A stretch of 63,932 bases of DNA from Candidatus Rifleibacteriota bacterium. Its GTDB lineage: Bacteria > Muiribacteriota > Ozemobacteria > Ozemobacterales > Ozemobacteraceae. The notes under the pieces are model-generated. The model made no database searches. It was not told where the DNA came from and was given only the letters and a program-made list of their open reading frames with translations. Numbering within the stretch: the stretch's first letter is position 1; each line of letters begins with the position of its first letter. This document shows positions 16,061-23,668 of this stretch, one piece after another. The translations under genes were made by a program, and so were the position numbers. Location: the NCBI GenBank assembly GCA_018818125.1, contig JAHISQ010000151.1:1-63932 (forward strand), given 5' to 3'.

Positions 16061-16996
16061 TCATTGCTTTTTCTCTGCGCCAGATGGCTCAATTTCTTGA
16101 AACACCCAGTCTTTACCTGATTTTATTAATTTCACACCCGGATCAGGACTCTGAGAGGCAATAGCTCCATCAGCTGAATTCATCTGGGCAAAAGGACTTT
16201 CTTCGACTGTCAGCGAACCACGATTATCAGCTCTTATTAAAATTCTGATGCCCGCGGCGGCCTCTCCTTTTCTGGAGTTATCATGAAGAGCCCATTCAAT
16301 TTTTCCCTTTTCCACGAAAATAACATCAGAATTGTCTGTAAGCTCCAGCTTAATTGTAGTTCCGACAATCTTTAGCAGAGATCTTCTGGTCTCAATTAAA
16401 TAGCCCTTTGCCGAAGGGGTGAAATTCATTACAGCTTCACCGCTCTGGGCTTTGATACTCATGTCTGCCGCTGAAAAATCAAGGCGGCCATCTATAGCCA
16501 CAGTTTCAATCTCATTCCAGAAAAGATTCAGTCGCCCCTTTAAAAGTGATATTTTCTCACCCAAAGCCAGCTGAAGCGACTTCTGATCGAGTTCAATTTT
16601 TTCCATATTGCGCAGAATCACGGCCGATCCCGAGATCTGTATTTTACTATCTGGATTATTCTGACTGAAAAACATGATCCCAAAAGCCAAAATAACAACA
16701 GGCAAAACAAGTTGCAGGCGATGGGCGAAAAGCCAAGCCAAGAAGGTGGAGAACGGGGTGTTACTTTCCTGCGTTTTTTCTGCTGCTATGGTCTGGTGAA
16801 TCCGGGCAAAAATTTGCTGCTTCTTTTGCGGGGAAAGTGTCAGCTGGCTTTTCAATAAATCAAAGCTTTGATTGTGGTTTTCCAGTAATTTGCGGCAGTT
16901 TTCACAGACCGCCAGATGCTCTTGAGATTCCTTATCAATAGCAGTTTCGGGGTAATCTTGCAGCAGTAAGATGAAATTTTCGCAACTATTTTTCAT
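16061..16996 (-). CDS. Anti-sigma factor with zinc-finger-like N-terminus and FecR-like C-terminus
   Basis: A 311-residue inner-membrane protein. Residues 27-35 hold HLAVCENCR, the Hx3Cx2C core of the ZAS-type anti-sigma zinc domain. One membrane helix lies near 93-112 (LVLPVVILAFGIMFFSQ). The periplasmic part (about 125-250) resembles FecR: an iron-dicitrate-sensor-like beta fold with RRSLLKIVGTTIKLEL and VIFVEKGKIEWAL. The gene overlaps the ECF sigma gene by 11 bases, the usual layout for a sigma/anti-sigma pair. It likely holds the sigma factor at the membrane until a periplasmic signal releases it. The signal is unknown; no TonB receptor lies nearby, so FecI/FecR-type iron signalling is not indicated. 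Confidence 0.88.
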   Translation of the reverse strand: MKNSCENFILLLQDYPETAIDKESQEHLAVCENCRKLLENHNQSFDLLKSQLTLSPQKKQQIFARIHQTIAAEKTQESNTPFSTFLAWLFAHRLQLVLPVVILAFGIMFFSQNNPDSKIQISGSAVILRNMEKIELDQKSLQLALGEKISLLKGRLNLFWNEIETVAIDGRLDFSAADMSIKAQSGEAVMNFTPSAKGYLIETRRSLLKIVGTTIKLELTDNSDVIFVEKGKIEWALHDNSRKGEAAAGIRILIRADNRGSLTVEESPFAQMNSADGAIASQSPDPGVKLIKSGKDWVFQEIEPSGAEKKQ

Positions 16997-17510
16997 CTAA
17001 TTTCCCCCTTAGCAACTGTAGGCTTTTCAACATAATATTCCGCAAAGTTCCTTCTTTTTTACCGGTGAGCTGAGATATTTCCTTGTAACTCAGGCCTTCA
17101 ACTTTTTTTAAGATAACAACTTCACGTTCAAGTAGAGAAAGGGAATTCAAAAAATCAGGAAACTCATCTGAAACTGGTTCTAATTGAGATATATCTAGAT
17201 CATCAATTGGCTTAACGCTGGTGACCACAGCTCTTTTGGCCTGGCGCAGCATGTCAAAACAATGATTTTGAGCAATTCTTCCTATCCATGAGGTTAACTT
17301 TTCTCCTTCAAAATCAGGCAGAGCCTTATAGACTTTGAAAAAAATTTCCTGCAATGCGTCTTCTGCTGCCTGTCTGTCACCAAGCAAACCCATTGCAATA
17401 GAATAGACCAGGCCTGAGCAGGCATGAAACAGCTTTCCAAACGCTCTCTCATCAAGCCTTCTAAGGCAGGCAATGAATTCGGTGTCTATCTCAAGGTTGT
17501 GATAACTCAT
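16986..17510 (-). CDS. ECF-family RNA polymerase sigma factor
   Basis: A 174-residue protein with only sigma regions 2 and 4, as in extracytoplasmic-function sigma factors. Region 2: AFGKLFHACSGLVYSIAMGL then AAEDALQEIFFKVYKAL and TSWIGRIAQNHCFDMLRQAK (residues about 22-92). Region 4: LLEREVVILKKVEGLSYKEI then GTLRNIMLKSLQLLRGKL (about 125-170). Start ATG 17510. It overlaps the anti-sigma gene downstream and lies between secreted paralogues C and D. Likely targets by position are itself and the paralogue genes; an 11-base match upstream of this gene and of paralogue C (see findings) is a possible shared element. Confidence 0.93.
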   Translation of the reverse strand: MSYHNLEIDTEFIACLRRLDERAFGKLFHACSGLVYSIAMGLLGDRQAAEDALQEIFFKVYKALPDFEGEKLTSWIGRIAQNHCFDMLRQAKRAVVTSVKPIDDLDISQLEPVSDEFPDFLNSLSLLEREVVILKKVEGLSYKEISQLTGKKEGTLRNIMLKSLQLLRGKLDEK

Positions 17511-17623
17511 TCCACTTGCTTATTTGTATCTTTCATTGGTCTTAACGAAATATCCAGACAAAATGTCATATTGCAAACAACACTTTGCTATAAACCCATG
17601 ATTGCCCACTTACATGGAAAACA

Positions 17624-18382
17624 TTAGAACGCAGTCCCTTTGACCCTTATATAGCTGGTAGGTTCAGCCTGTCCGCCAGTCTTCAACACAATTTTCTGGC
17701 CTTCTTTCAAGTCAAACGAATAGGTAAGATTATCGCGTGGACTGTAATCTCCATCTTTGACCTTAAACATGCTTGACTGGTCAGAATCACCCTTAAAACT
17801 CACAGGGGCATTCGCGCTGTCATCAGGTCTTTGCCAAAGGAGAAGAGAAAGCCCTTTAAACCAGATCTCCGAACCATCTACGTCATAAAGATGAACTTCC
17901 ATGGTAGCTGGGGCATAAGTTGAAAGATAAATTTCCACGCTTGCCATACCATCTCGAACAGCTACCAGTTCCTTTTCACCTTTTCCCTTCAGTTCACTTT
18001 CTGAATTTGGAGGTTGCAGCACCTCGGCAGCATTCGCATTAGGCCTGGAGGTGGTTACATTCGAAGATAGCGGATTGGTGAAAATATGTGGTAACTGCTC
18101 GATAATTTTTTTAAGGAGATTGGGGAGCGCTGTAGTCTCAGCATCTGGAACCTCTGAGGCTTTGGTCTGCTGACTGGCCGACAGTTCCGGTTTACCTTCG
18201 GGCGAATTCAGCTTTTCAATATTCATGGTGAAAGTTCCAGGTTGAATGTCAAATTCAAACTTGACAGCAAAAAGACTGGGTAAAGTTAGACAAAATGCCG
18301 TGATCAGCAGGGTTTTGCCCAAAGCACTATGGGATAATCTTGAAGTTAAGCTTTTTCCCTTTAAGAATTTTTGAAAAATCAT
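17624..18382 (-). CDS. Secreted paralogue D of the four-member family
   Basis: A 252-residue exported protein with a late signal peptide (core LLITAFCLTLPSLFA, residues about 25-39). ATG 18382 overlaps the 3' end of the pseudopilin gene by 56 bases but has a clear GGGGAAGG ribosome site. Residues about 45-145 are a Pro/Ser/Asn-rich spacer. Residues about 150-252 are the family domain (RDGMASVEIYLSTYAPATM, LLWQRPDDSANAPVSFKGD, VKDGDYSPRDNLTYSFDLKEGQ split over the run, then GGQAEPTSYIRVKG). It ends right after the domain with no extra module. Its overlap with the pseudopilin operon ties this family to pilin-like export genes. Function unknown. Confidence 0.83.
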   Translation of the reverse strand: MIFQKFLKGKSLTSRLSHSALGKTLLITAFCLTLPSLFAVKFEFDIQPGTFTMNIEKLNSPEGKPELSASQQTKASEVPDAETTALPNLLKKIIEQLPHIFTNPLSSNVTTSRPNANAAEVLQPPNSESELKGKGEKELVAVRDGMASVEIYLSTYAPATMEVHLYDVDGSEIWFKGLSLLLWQRPDDSANAPVSFKGDSDQSSMFKVKDGDYSPRDNLTYSFDLKEGQKIVLKTGGQAEPTSYIRVKGTAF

Positions 18383-18725
18383 AGGTTTTTACCTTCCCCC
18401 CCTCTGTTATTGAAACTTTTGTGCAATTTGTATCTATCTCATAAGTTAGCAGCTTCTTGCCTGGCAAGCCGGTATCGTCAAATTCAATTGTTTCTATTTC
18501 CCATGAACTCGGGCTTGTTTCTTTAATTGCCACCGAAGACCGAACATCTCTTTTTAAGGTCTGTATCAAACTGGCACGCAAACTGTTGTAGGCTTGATCT
18601 TCGTCCAGCTCGTTGCTACTATTTCGCCCTGCTGATAAAATATAGGTCCAGAGAACAACCGCGCCACAAACAAGCGCCAGAGCCACAACGATTTCAACCA
18701 GGGTAAATGCTTTTTTACTGGACAA
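18327..18725 (-). CDS. Minor pseudopilin with prepilin motif KKA|FTLVE
   Basis: A 132-residue prepilin. The open frame extends to 18881, but TTG 18725 is chosen: it gives MSSKKAFTLVEIVVALALV, a normal short prepilin leader, and has GAGGAAGGA 6 bases upstream. The residue before the cleavage site is Ala instead of the usual Gly; prepilin peptidases are known to accept Ala there. The helix is followed by SLRASLIQTLKRDVRSS and a small beta-rich part, like GspH/GspJ-type minor pseudopilins. It overlaps the upstream PilX-like gene (stop at 18715) and downstream paralogue D, so the genes are translationally linked. Confidence 0.82.
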   Translation of the reverse strand: MSSKKAFTLVEIVVALALVCGAVVLWTYILSAGRNSSNELDEDQAYNSLRASLIQTLKRDVRSSVAIKETSPSSWEIETIEFDDTGLPGKKLLTYEIDTNCTKVSITEGGKVKTYDFSKILKGKKLNFKIIP

Positions 18726-20697
18726 AGGTAATTCCTTCCTCGGGCATGAAAAACCTGAACCCTCTGTTATAAATCTGCGTATCGGTTGCATCAAAATTAG
18801 GATTATATAAAAGTTTTCGTGAACCCAACGGCGACAGCAAAGACATCGACAGATCCCGCGCCGAAAGAATACCCTCAACATTCAGAGATGAACCAGCTTG
18901 AATTGATCCCTTTAAGGCAATCAAACCAGCCTGAATCTTACTGGATGTTGCAATCCGAATATTGCCGCCAAGACTTATCAATATAATTGTTTCCAGGTTT
19001 GGCGCCACGATCTCATTCTGGATCGTAATATTGCCACCTACGAGCACCATGCCGCCGCAGCCATCTTTGGCCTTAAGAGGCCGATCAATCAGCAAATCTC
19101 CCTTAATGTAGTAGATATTGCTAATTACATTTTCTTTTTCTTTGTTTTTAATTTTCTTGAAGAAATCGACGGGTTCATCAAAGCTCTCGCCAGCTTTGCT
19201 GAGAAAATGTCGCAAATCTTCGAACCCTGAAAGATTACCATCGAAAAGAACTTTTCCATCATCACGGCAAACCTGGTAGCTATTTCCATGATTAACATCG
19301 ATAAATGTTGCAGGTCTTGTATCTACCTTGAGTCTCCGGGAAGTTCCAGGTCTATCTTTATCGGATATGCTTATAGGATCAATCTGAATAGCAGTGCTCA
19401 ATGGCGGGCTCGGAAATTTCAGAGCACGTAGATTGATAGAATTATAATTTTCTTCGATCAGATATGACATTCTGGCGCTATAGCGCTTAAAATCTCCCGC
19501 AAAATTCTCCTCTACGGTCATGGCAGCATTTTGGCTCATTCCCGGCCAATTGCCACCAGGAAATTGCGGTTCTTTGAGCATCGGGAACGGGGCAAATTTT
19601 TGGGTCGCAGTATTGGTGAATCCTTGAATCAGAGCCCACCTGTAAATTGCTTTTCCCACAATATTTGTTGGCGTTGGCGTAATTCTGCTTCCAGAAATTC
19701 TGATTCGTGACGAGAACAACTGGTCATTATTGACATCGCGAAACGCCTGGTTATACAGGGGCTTCTTCAAATCAACTGCTAAAAATTCCGGCTGTGAATA
19801 ATATGCGAGAAAGCCCAACGAAGAAAAATCATCCTGCGCCGGGATTGGAAACATCTGCTGGTCGTTCATCTGCATCCCTGAAGCATGCTCACCGCTTCCA
19901 CCACCCGGCCCGGAACCGACAATCCATGGCGCATCACCACCAAGAAAAATCCAGCCCTGACTTTCAAAAAAATCGGCGGCGGCCTCAGGCTTCAGCGAAG
20001 CAAAACCAGTGCTCTTTCCGCTGTAAACTATGAGTGGAGTATCTTTAAGACCTCCTGTACCGGCAAAAGTGTCAACAAATGAGTTGTTATCTAAGGAACC
20101 CTGCTGACGCAGATATAGCGAAAACTTTCCCAGAATAGACGGAAGAATATTCACCAATTTTGCTTCGCGATACCGACAAACTTTCGCTACAGCGCCATTA
20201 ATACTGGCTTCTGCATGCAGCATTACCAGAATTTTCTTTTCCCTTTCATCTGAAACTGGGCCTGGTGCGGATGGAATCACAAGAGTCTCCAAGTCTTTCA
20301 GCTCAACTTCAACCTTTAAAGTGGCAAAATTTTCCCAGCTGCTTTGAAGGTGCTTGAACACCGCGGGCTGAATCGGAATAAATTCTTTGCGGGTATACGG
20401 TAATCCGTCTTTATCAAGTAAAGCCTTCAATATCGGCAATAATTCAGGGGGGGCTTTGGCAATTTTAGGCATGGTTTCAGCCCTGCTGTCATTAAAATAC
20501 GAAACGGCCTTCATGAAAAGTTCATCAGCAGAATCTAGCCCACCAACGGCAAGATGGTATGCCTTTTCATAGTGAGCGCCGTGAGCTGCCTGAATCAGCT
20601 GATTTCGCGAAAAATAATGTCTGGTAGCGGCAAGAAGAATCAGTATACAAACAAGCATGAGAACACCAGGCAGAACAAATCCCGAACGAGTTTTCAT
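18715..20697 (-). CDS. Large PilX/GspK-like minor pseudopilin with beta-helix-like C-terminus
   Basis: A 660-residue protein starting MKTRSGFVLPGVLMLVCILI: a class III prepilin-type leader and helix lacking Glu at position +5, as in GspK and PilX, which sit at the pseudopilus tip. The following PilX-like region (FSRNQLIQAAHGAHYEKAYH) leads into a long globular part with Gly- and Pro-rich loops (GSGPGGGSGEHASGMQMN near 265-282). Residues about 555-640 (YYIKGDLLIDRPL, VLVGGNITIQNEI, LISLGGNIRIATSSKIQ, LIALKGSIQAGSSLNVEG) show the short repeating beta-turn pattern of bactofilin-like or beta-helix folds. The start overlaps the preceding pilin gene by 4 bases (ATGA). At 660 residues it is about twice a usual GspK. 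Confidence 0.83.
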   Translation of the reverse strand: MKTRSGFVLPGVLMLVCILILLAATRHYFSRNQLIQAAHGAHYEKAYHLAVGGLDSADELFMKAVSYFNDSRAETMPKIAKAPPELLPILKALLDKDGLPYTRKEFIPIQPAVFKHLQSSWENFATLKVEVELKDLETLVIPSAPGPVSDEREKKILVMLHAEASINGAVAKVCRYREAKLVNILPSILGKFSLYLRQQGSLDNNSFVDTFAGTGGLKDTPLIVYSGKSTGFASLKPEAAADFFESQGWIFLGGDAPWIVGSGPGGGSGEHASGMQMNDQQMFPIPAQDDFSSLGFLAYYSQPEFLAVDLKKPLYNQAFRDVNNDQLFSSRIRISGSRITPTPTNIVGKAIYRWALIQGFTNTATQKFAPFPMLKEPQFPGGNWPGMSQNAAMTVEENFAGDFKRYSARMSYLIEENYNSINLRALKFPSPPLSTAIQIDPISISDKDRPGTSRRLKVDTRPATFIDVNHGNSYQVCRDDGKVLFDGNLSGFEDLRHFLSKAGESFDEPVDFFKKIKNKEKENVISNIYYIKGDLLIDRPLKAKDGCGGMVLVGGNITIQNEIVAPNLETIILISLGGNIRIATSSKIQAGLIALKGSIQAGSSLNVEGILSARDLSMSLLSPLGSRKLLYNPNFDATDTQIYNRGFRFFMPEEGITFVQ

Positions 20698-21164
20698 ATG
20701 GCACCCTTGAGTAGATCTCTTACAGTGTAATTAACAGGGGTTTTGGTTTTTCGGTTAAACCATGTGATCTGAACTTCAACTAAGTAAAACGGGCCACCTT
20801 CGCGGCCCGCTAAATCAAGCGGTATAATTTCAACCTTGCGCGTGAATTCCTCAGGGGCTGGCAAAACATCAAGAATCCCCAATTGATATGGCGGACCAAG
20901 CAGAGTATCTTCTTCGAGAGGTTGTGGTCGCATTGCTTTGGTTGGCACATCTCGCAATCCGGCAATGAGAGAACTGGCAAGATTGGCAGCCGTAAGAGTA
21001 TCAGCCGCCTTATACATCGTCCTCTGGGTTTCAGTGAACATCAAATACACAGGTGCTATAACCAGCTGCAAAATAAACATGGCAATTAAAATCTCGACGA
21101 GCGTAAAACCATATTGCGCACGCCTGTGTCTTTGTCCGGAGAGATTTATACTTTTTTTAGTCAA
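20694..21164 (-). CDS. Minor pseudopilin (PilV/GspI-like)
   Basis: A 156-residue prepilin starting with TTG 21164, preceded by AAGGAC. The leader is 17 residues with the motif RRAQYG|FTLVEILIAMFIL. After the helix come AADTLTAANLASSLIAGLRD and a short beta region ending in FYLVEVQITWFNRKTKTPVN, typical of GspI/PilV proteins. Located between a GspJ/PilW-like and a PilX/GspK-like gene, the usual order of minor pseudopilin operons. Likely part of a tip or initiation complex of the pilus or pseudopilus. Confidence 0.85.
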   Translation of the reverse strand: MTKKSINLSGQRHRRAQYGFTLVEILIAMFILQLVIAPVYLMFTETQRTMYKAADTLTAANLASSLIAGLRDVPTKAMRPQPLEEDTLLGPPYQLGILDVLPAPEEFTRKVEIIPLDLAGREGGPFYLVEVQITWFNRKTKTPVNYTVRDLLKGAI

Positions 21165-21195
21165 AATATGTCCTTTATAAGGCCAACGATAAAAA

Positions 21196-21774
21196 TTAAG
21201 GATTTGTAATATCTATTTTTATCAGGCGTTCTTTTAGCCTTATCAGTTCTTTACCGTAGGCATCAACTGCAAAGATTTCCAGGTAAAACCCTGAACCAGC
21301 AGGTGCGCTCTGAAATACATCAATAGACCAATAATCATCTTTTCTCAGAAACAGAGGAAACGGAAACTCTTTTCTTTGGTTTTCTTCTATTCTTTCGACG
21401 CCAGTCTCTTTGAACAGATATAAAACTTCCTGAGACTCTGGCATTCCGGCTTGTGTCAGCTGAAAGATTTTAAGCCTGATTCCATCTGGCGAAATGAATG
21501 CCTCTGTTGAAGAGCGAACATCTTTTCTTATTAAACGCAGCAGTTTATTGGAAAGATCCTGCATGATCTGCTTTTTAGAAGTGTATTCTGCGGTATTAGT
21601 GGCCTGCGAAAATGCATAACTGGCAAGAATAATTGTCAAAAGGGCCAACGAAAATGCAATCATCAATTCAACAAGAGTAAACCCAGAGCTCTGTTTTTTT
21701 TCCGGCCATGCAACTCGCCGAAAAAAACTCAAATCAGCTTCTGCGACAAACTGGATCATTGAAAAAAAATACAT
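21196..21774 (-). CDS. Minor pseudopilin (PilW/GspJ-like)
   Basis: A prepilin of up to 192 residues with motif KKQSSG|FTLVELMIAFSLALL. After the helix, QIMQDLSNKLLRLIRKDVRSS and LKIFQLTQAGMPESQEVLYLF match the PilW/GspJ-like layout. The start is uncertain: ATG 21774 gives a leader of about 31 residues, long for a prepilin; ATG 21759 shortens it only slightly, and no good ribosome site separates them. It is the first gene of a five-gene, same-strand pseudopilin unit ending with secreted paralogue D. Confidence 0.8.
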   Translation of the reverse strand: MYFFSMIQFVAEADLSFFRRVAWPEKKQSSGFTLVELMIAFSLALLTIILASYAFSQATNTAEYTSKKQIMQDLSNKLLRLIRKDVRSSTEAFISPDGIRLKIFQLTQAGMPESQEVLYLFKETGVERIEENQRKEFPFPLFLRKDDYWSIDVFQSAPAGSGFYLEIFAVDAYGKELIRLKERLIKIDITNP

Positions 21775-22104
21775 CCTTGCATACTTTCACAGTTGATAAG
21801 CCAATGAATGATGCTCTCAGATTTTAGCCAATTTTTTCTGAAAATCATCTAAAAAACGGAACAAGACAGGAAAAGCCGCTTCAGCAAAGAATTTTACACC
21901 AAACAGGTTCTTCCTGGCAAGATTAATCTGCTTTTGACTTTTAAAGCTGACGAACTTTGCTGATATAATTCAAACTTGCAACTCTTGAATATTCAAAACG
22001 ACCGCAGTGACAAAAACCAAATATTTGACGTTAATGAAATTGATTGCTGATAAACTGATTGTTCTCGCAAGAAAAATAGTGCAACCGGAATTGTGGAGGT
22101 ATAA
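21775..22104. other. Intergenic region between divergent units
   Basis: 330 bases between the pseudopilin operon (-) and the FecR-like lipoprotein (+). No gene seen. It is AT-rich and holds a candidate extended -10 promoter for the plus strand near 21961-21969. No sigma-54 or clear sigma-70 site was found for the pseudopilin operon. Confidence 0.6.
21941..21969 (+). promoter_or_regulatory. Candidate extended -10 promoter for FecR-like gene
   Basis: TGATATAAT at 21961-21969 fits the extended -10 form TGnTATAAT. A weak -35 TTAAAG (21941-21946) lies 17 bases upstream. The leader to ATG 22105 would be about 130 bases. Confidence 0.4.
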
Positions 22105-22734
22105 ATGATGTCTTCTTTTTATTATCGAGATTTTGTGGCAATTGCTGTCACGTTGGTCATCTGTAGTTTTTTATCCGGTTGTGGCGCAGAAATGCCCAAG
22201 GCAGAGTTCGTCAGAGTGTCAGGAACGGTTGAAATGAAGCAACCAGGAGCGCAAGTCTTCGCTCAGGCCCGAGAAAAAGACATTCTTCAGACAGGCGGAG
22301 CGGTCAGAACAATGCTGGAAGCCTCAGCCGACCTGATTCTTTCAAATCGCGGAATTATTGAAATAATGCCAGATTCATACTTTGAATTAACATCCGCAAA
22401 TGGTGATGTCAAACAAGATTCAGGATCGATTATTTATCGCATAAATGAAAATAAGAATGGTTACAAGGTCAATACTCCGCACGGCGTCACCGCCGTTCTT
22501 GGAACAGTGTTCATGCTGTCTGTGACCTCCGATTCCACTGAAATCGGAGTAAAAGAGGGAAAAGTTTCTTTTACTAACACTAAGGGTGAAATCAGGTATG
22601 TTGAAGCCAATGAAAAAATCGCGGTTAATGCGTCAGGCATGTTTAGCGAAAAAGCTGGTTTTGATCTGATGTCAGGCGGCTTCAATTACAAAAAAGAAAA
22701 TGGCAAATGGTCACCAGTGAAAGATACGAAGTGA
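22105..22734 (+). CDS. FecR-domain lipoprotein
   Basis: A 209-residue lipoprotein: signal peptide with lipobox LSGC (Cys at about residue 27). Residues about 38-150 are FecR-like: FVRVSGTVEMKQPG, LQTGGAVRTMLEASADLIL and the family's hallmark VNTPHGVTAVLGTVF, followed by VKEGKVSFTN. Unlike classical FecR it has no cytoplasmic anti-sigma part or transmembrane helix, so it acts wholly outside the cytoplasm, anchored by lipid. ATG 22105 or 22108 follows a GGAGG site. No sigma gene adjoins it; the ECF pair at 16061-17510 is the nearest. Function unknown. Confidence 0.85.
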   Translation: MMSSFYYRDFVAIAVTLVICSFLSGCGAEMPKAEFVRVSGTVEMKQPGAQVFAQAREKDILQTGGAVRTMLEASADLILSNRGIIEIMPDSYFELTSANGDVKQDSGSIIYRINENKNGYKVNTPHGVTAVLGTVFMLSVTSDSTEIGVKEGKVSFTNTKGEIRYVEANEKIAVNASGMFSEKAGFDLMSGGFNYKKENGKWSPVKDTK

Positions 22735-22749
22735 CAAAAGTTCAATCTA

Positions 22750-22985
22750 TCAGCGTTTGAAGCCCAGAATAAACACACCCACACCAACCAGAGTGATACC
22801 AAACCACTCGCGGGCACTCGGTCTTTCATGTAAACAACTTTGCCATAAGCGACAAGTCGATTGTCCGGCAGAGGCAAAAAAGATTTTAAAATGAGGCGCG
22901 GCACTTTTTCTTTGGCCAAAGCCGGTACGGGCATTACGAAGAAAAGACATATAATTGACAACAATGCTGTGAATGCTTTTTTCAT
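22750..22985 (-). pseudogene. Hybrid remnant: secreted-protein start joined to EamA-type transporter end
   Basis: Two pieces in different frames. From ATG 22985, with a good GGAAGGTGG site, runs a signal peptide (MKKAFTALLSIICLFFVM, cleavage near ALA) and about 30 more residues ending at YGKVVYMKD. In the next frame, from about 22830 to the stop at 22750, is HERPSAREWFGITLVGVGVF then ILGFKR, which matches the last helix of EamA/DMT-type transporters. The rest of the transporter is missing. This looks like a deletion scar joining two genes, or one gene with a frameshift. The intact 99-residue frame of the first piece (to 22686) overlaps the convergent lipoprotein gene and shows no family traits. 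Confidence 0.5.
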
Positions 22986-23156
22986 ATTCCACCTTCCTTA
23001 AGACACGTACAATTACACATTAAAAACAGAAAAACCATAACAAAATGGCCTTGTGATTTTTGACTTGATTTTTGATTCACACGGCAACAATGACAGTAAT
23101 TCAATTTTGGTATAAAATGATCTGTAATGATTTTTCCAGACCCAAGGATTAACGAT

Positions 23157-23639
23157 ATGGCAAAAGCGAACTCGCGCCAGGCAACCTCCAGAAAAATATT
23201 TTTCAGACCATACGGTTTCAGAGCACTGCTAACTGTTGATGCAATAGCACTGTCAGGAATAAGTGGGCTGCTGGTTTTTATGTTGGCCGGCATTTATAAT
23301 TTTTCAGACCAGACAAAAGCCATCCTGGCAGGTCTTACTGCTTTTGCAATAATCGTATTTTTTGTCATGAAAGAGCCTAAAGAGTATGTTGCTCTTTTCC
23401 AGGATGGACTTCATTTTAAGAAAACGAGATTTTTCATTACCAAAGATTGCATGGCTAAATTTTCTGACATAAAAGAGGTTTATACTCGAACTTTATCTAA
23501 GGGTGCAGCAAGAAGCACTTATTTAGAAATCGTCATGCGTGATAACACTACCCATAGTTTCGCCAAAGAACTTTTTAACAAAAACCAGGATTACGAAGAG
23601 TTTAAGCAACTTGTTCTAAAAAATTCTGACTGCCTCTAA
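23157..23639 (+). CDS. Small membrane protein with PH-like cytoplasmic domain
   Basis: A 160-residue protein. ATG 23157 is preferred to ATG 23127 because AAGGA lies 8 bases upstream. Residues about 20-70 hold two membrane helices (LTVDAIALSGISGLLVFMLA and AILAGLTAFAIIVFFVM). Residues about 75-155 (VALFQDGLHFKK, AKFSDIKEVYTRTLSKGA, YLEIVMRDNTTHSFAKEL) follow the beta pattern of bacterial PH-like domains found behind paired helices. Single gene. Function unknown. Confidence 0.75.
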   Translation: MAKANSRQATSRKIFFRPYGFRALLTVDAIALSGISGLLVFMLAGIYNFSDQTKAILAGLTAFAIIVFFVMKEPKEYVALFQDGLHFKKTRFFITKDCMAKFSDIKEVYTRTLSKGAARSTYLEIVMRDNTTHSFAKELFNKNQDYEEFKQLVLKNSDCL

Positions 23640-23668
23640 ATAAGCCTTTTTACCTATAAAAACCTCTG

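Noticed and set aside
16061..17510. FecI/FecR iron-uptake signalling system
   Set aside because: No TonB-dependent receptor or siderophore genes nearby, and the neighbours are the secreted paralogues; only the sigma/anti-sigma pair itself is supported.
22982..23293. Minus-strand frame of 103 residues between the hybrid remnant and the PH-like gene
   Set aside because: Overlaps the start of the plus-strand gene, no ribosome site, no recognisable features.
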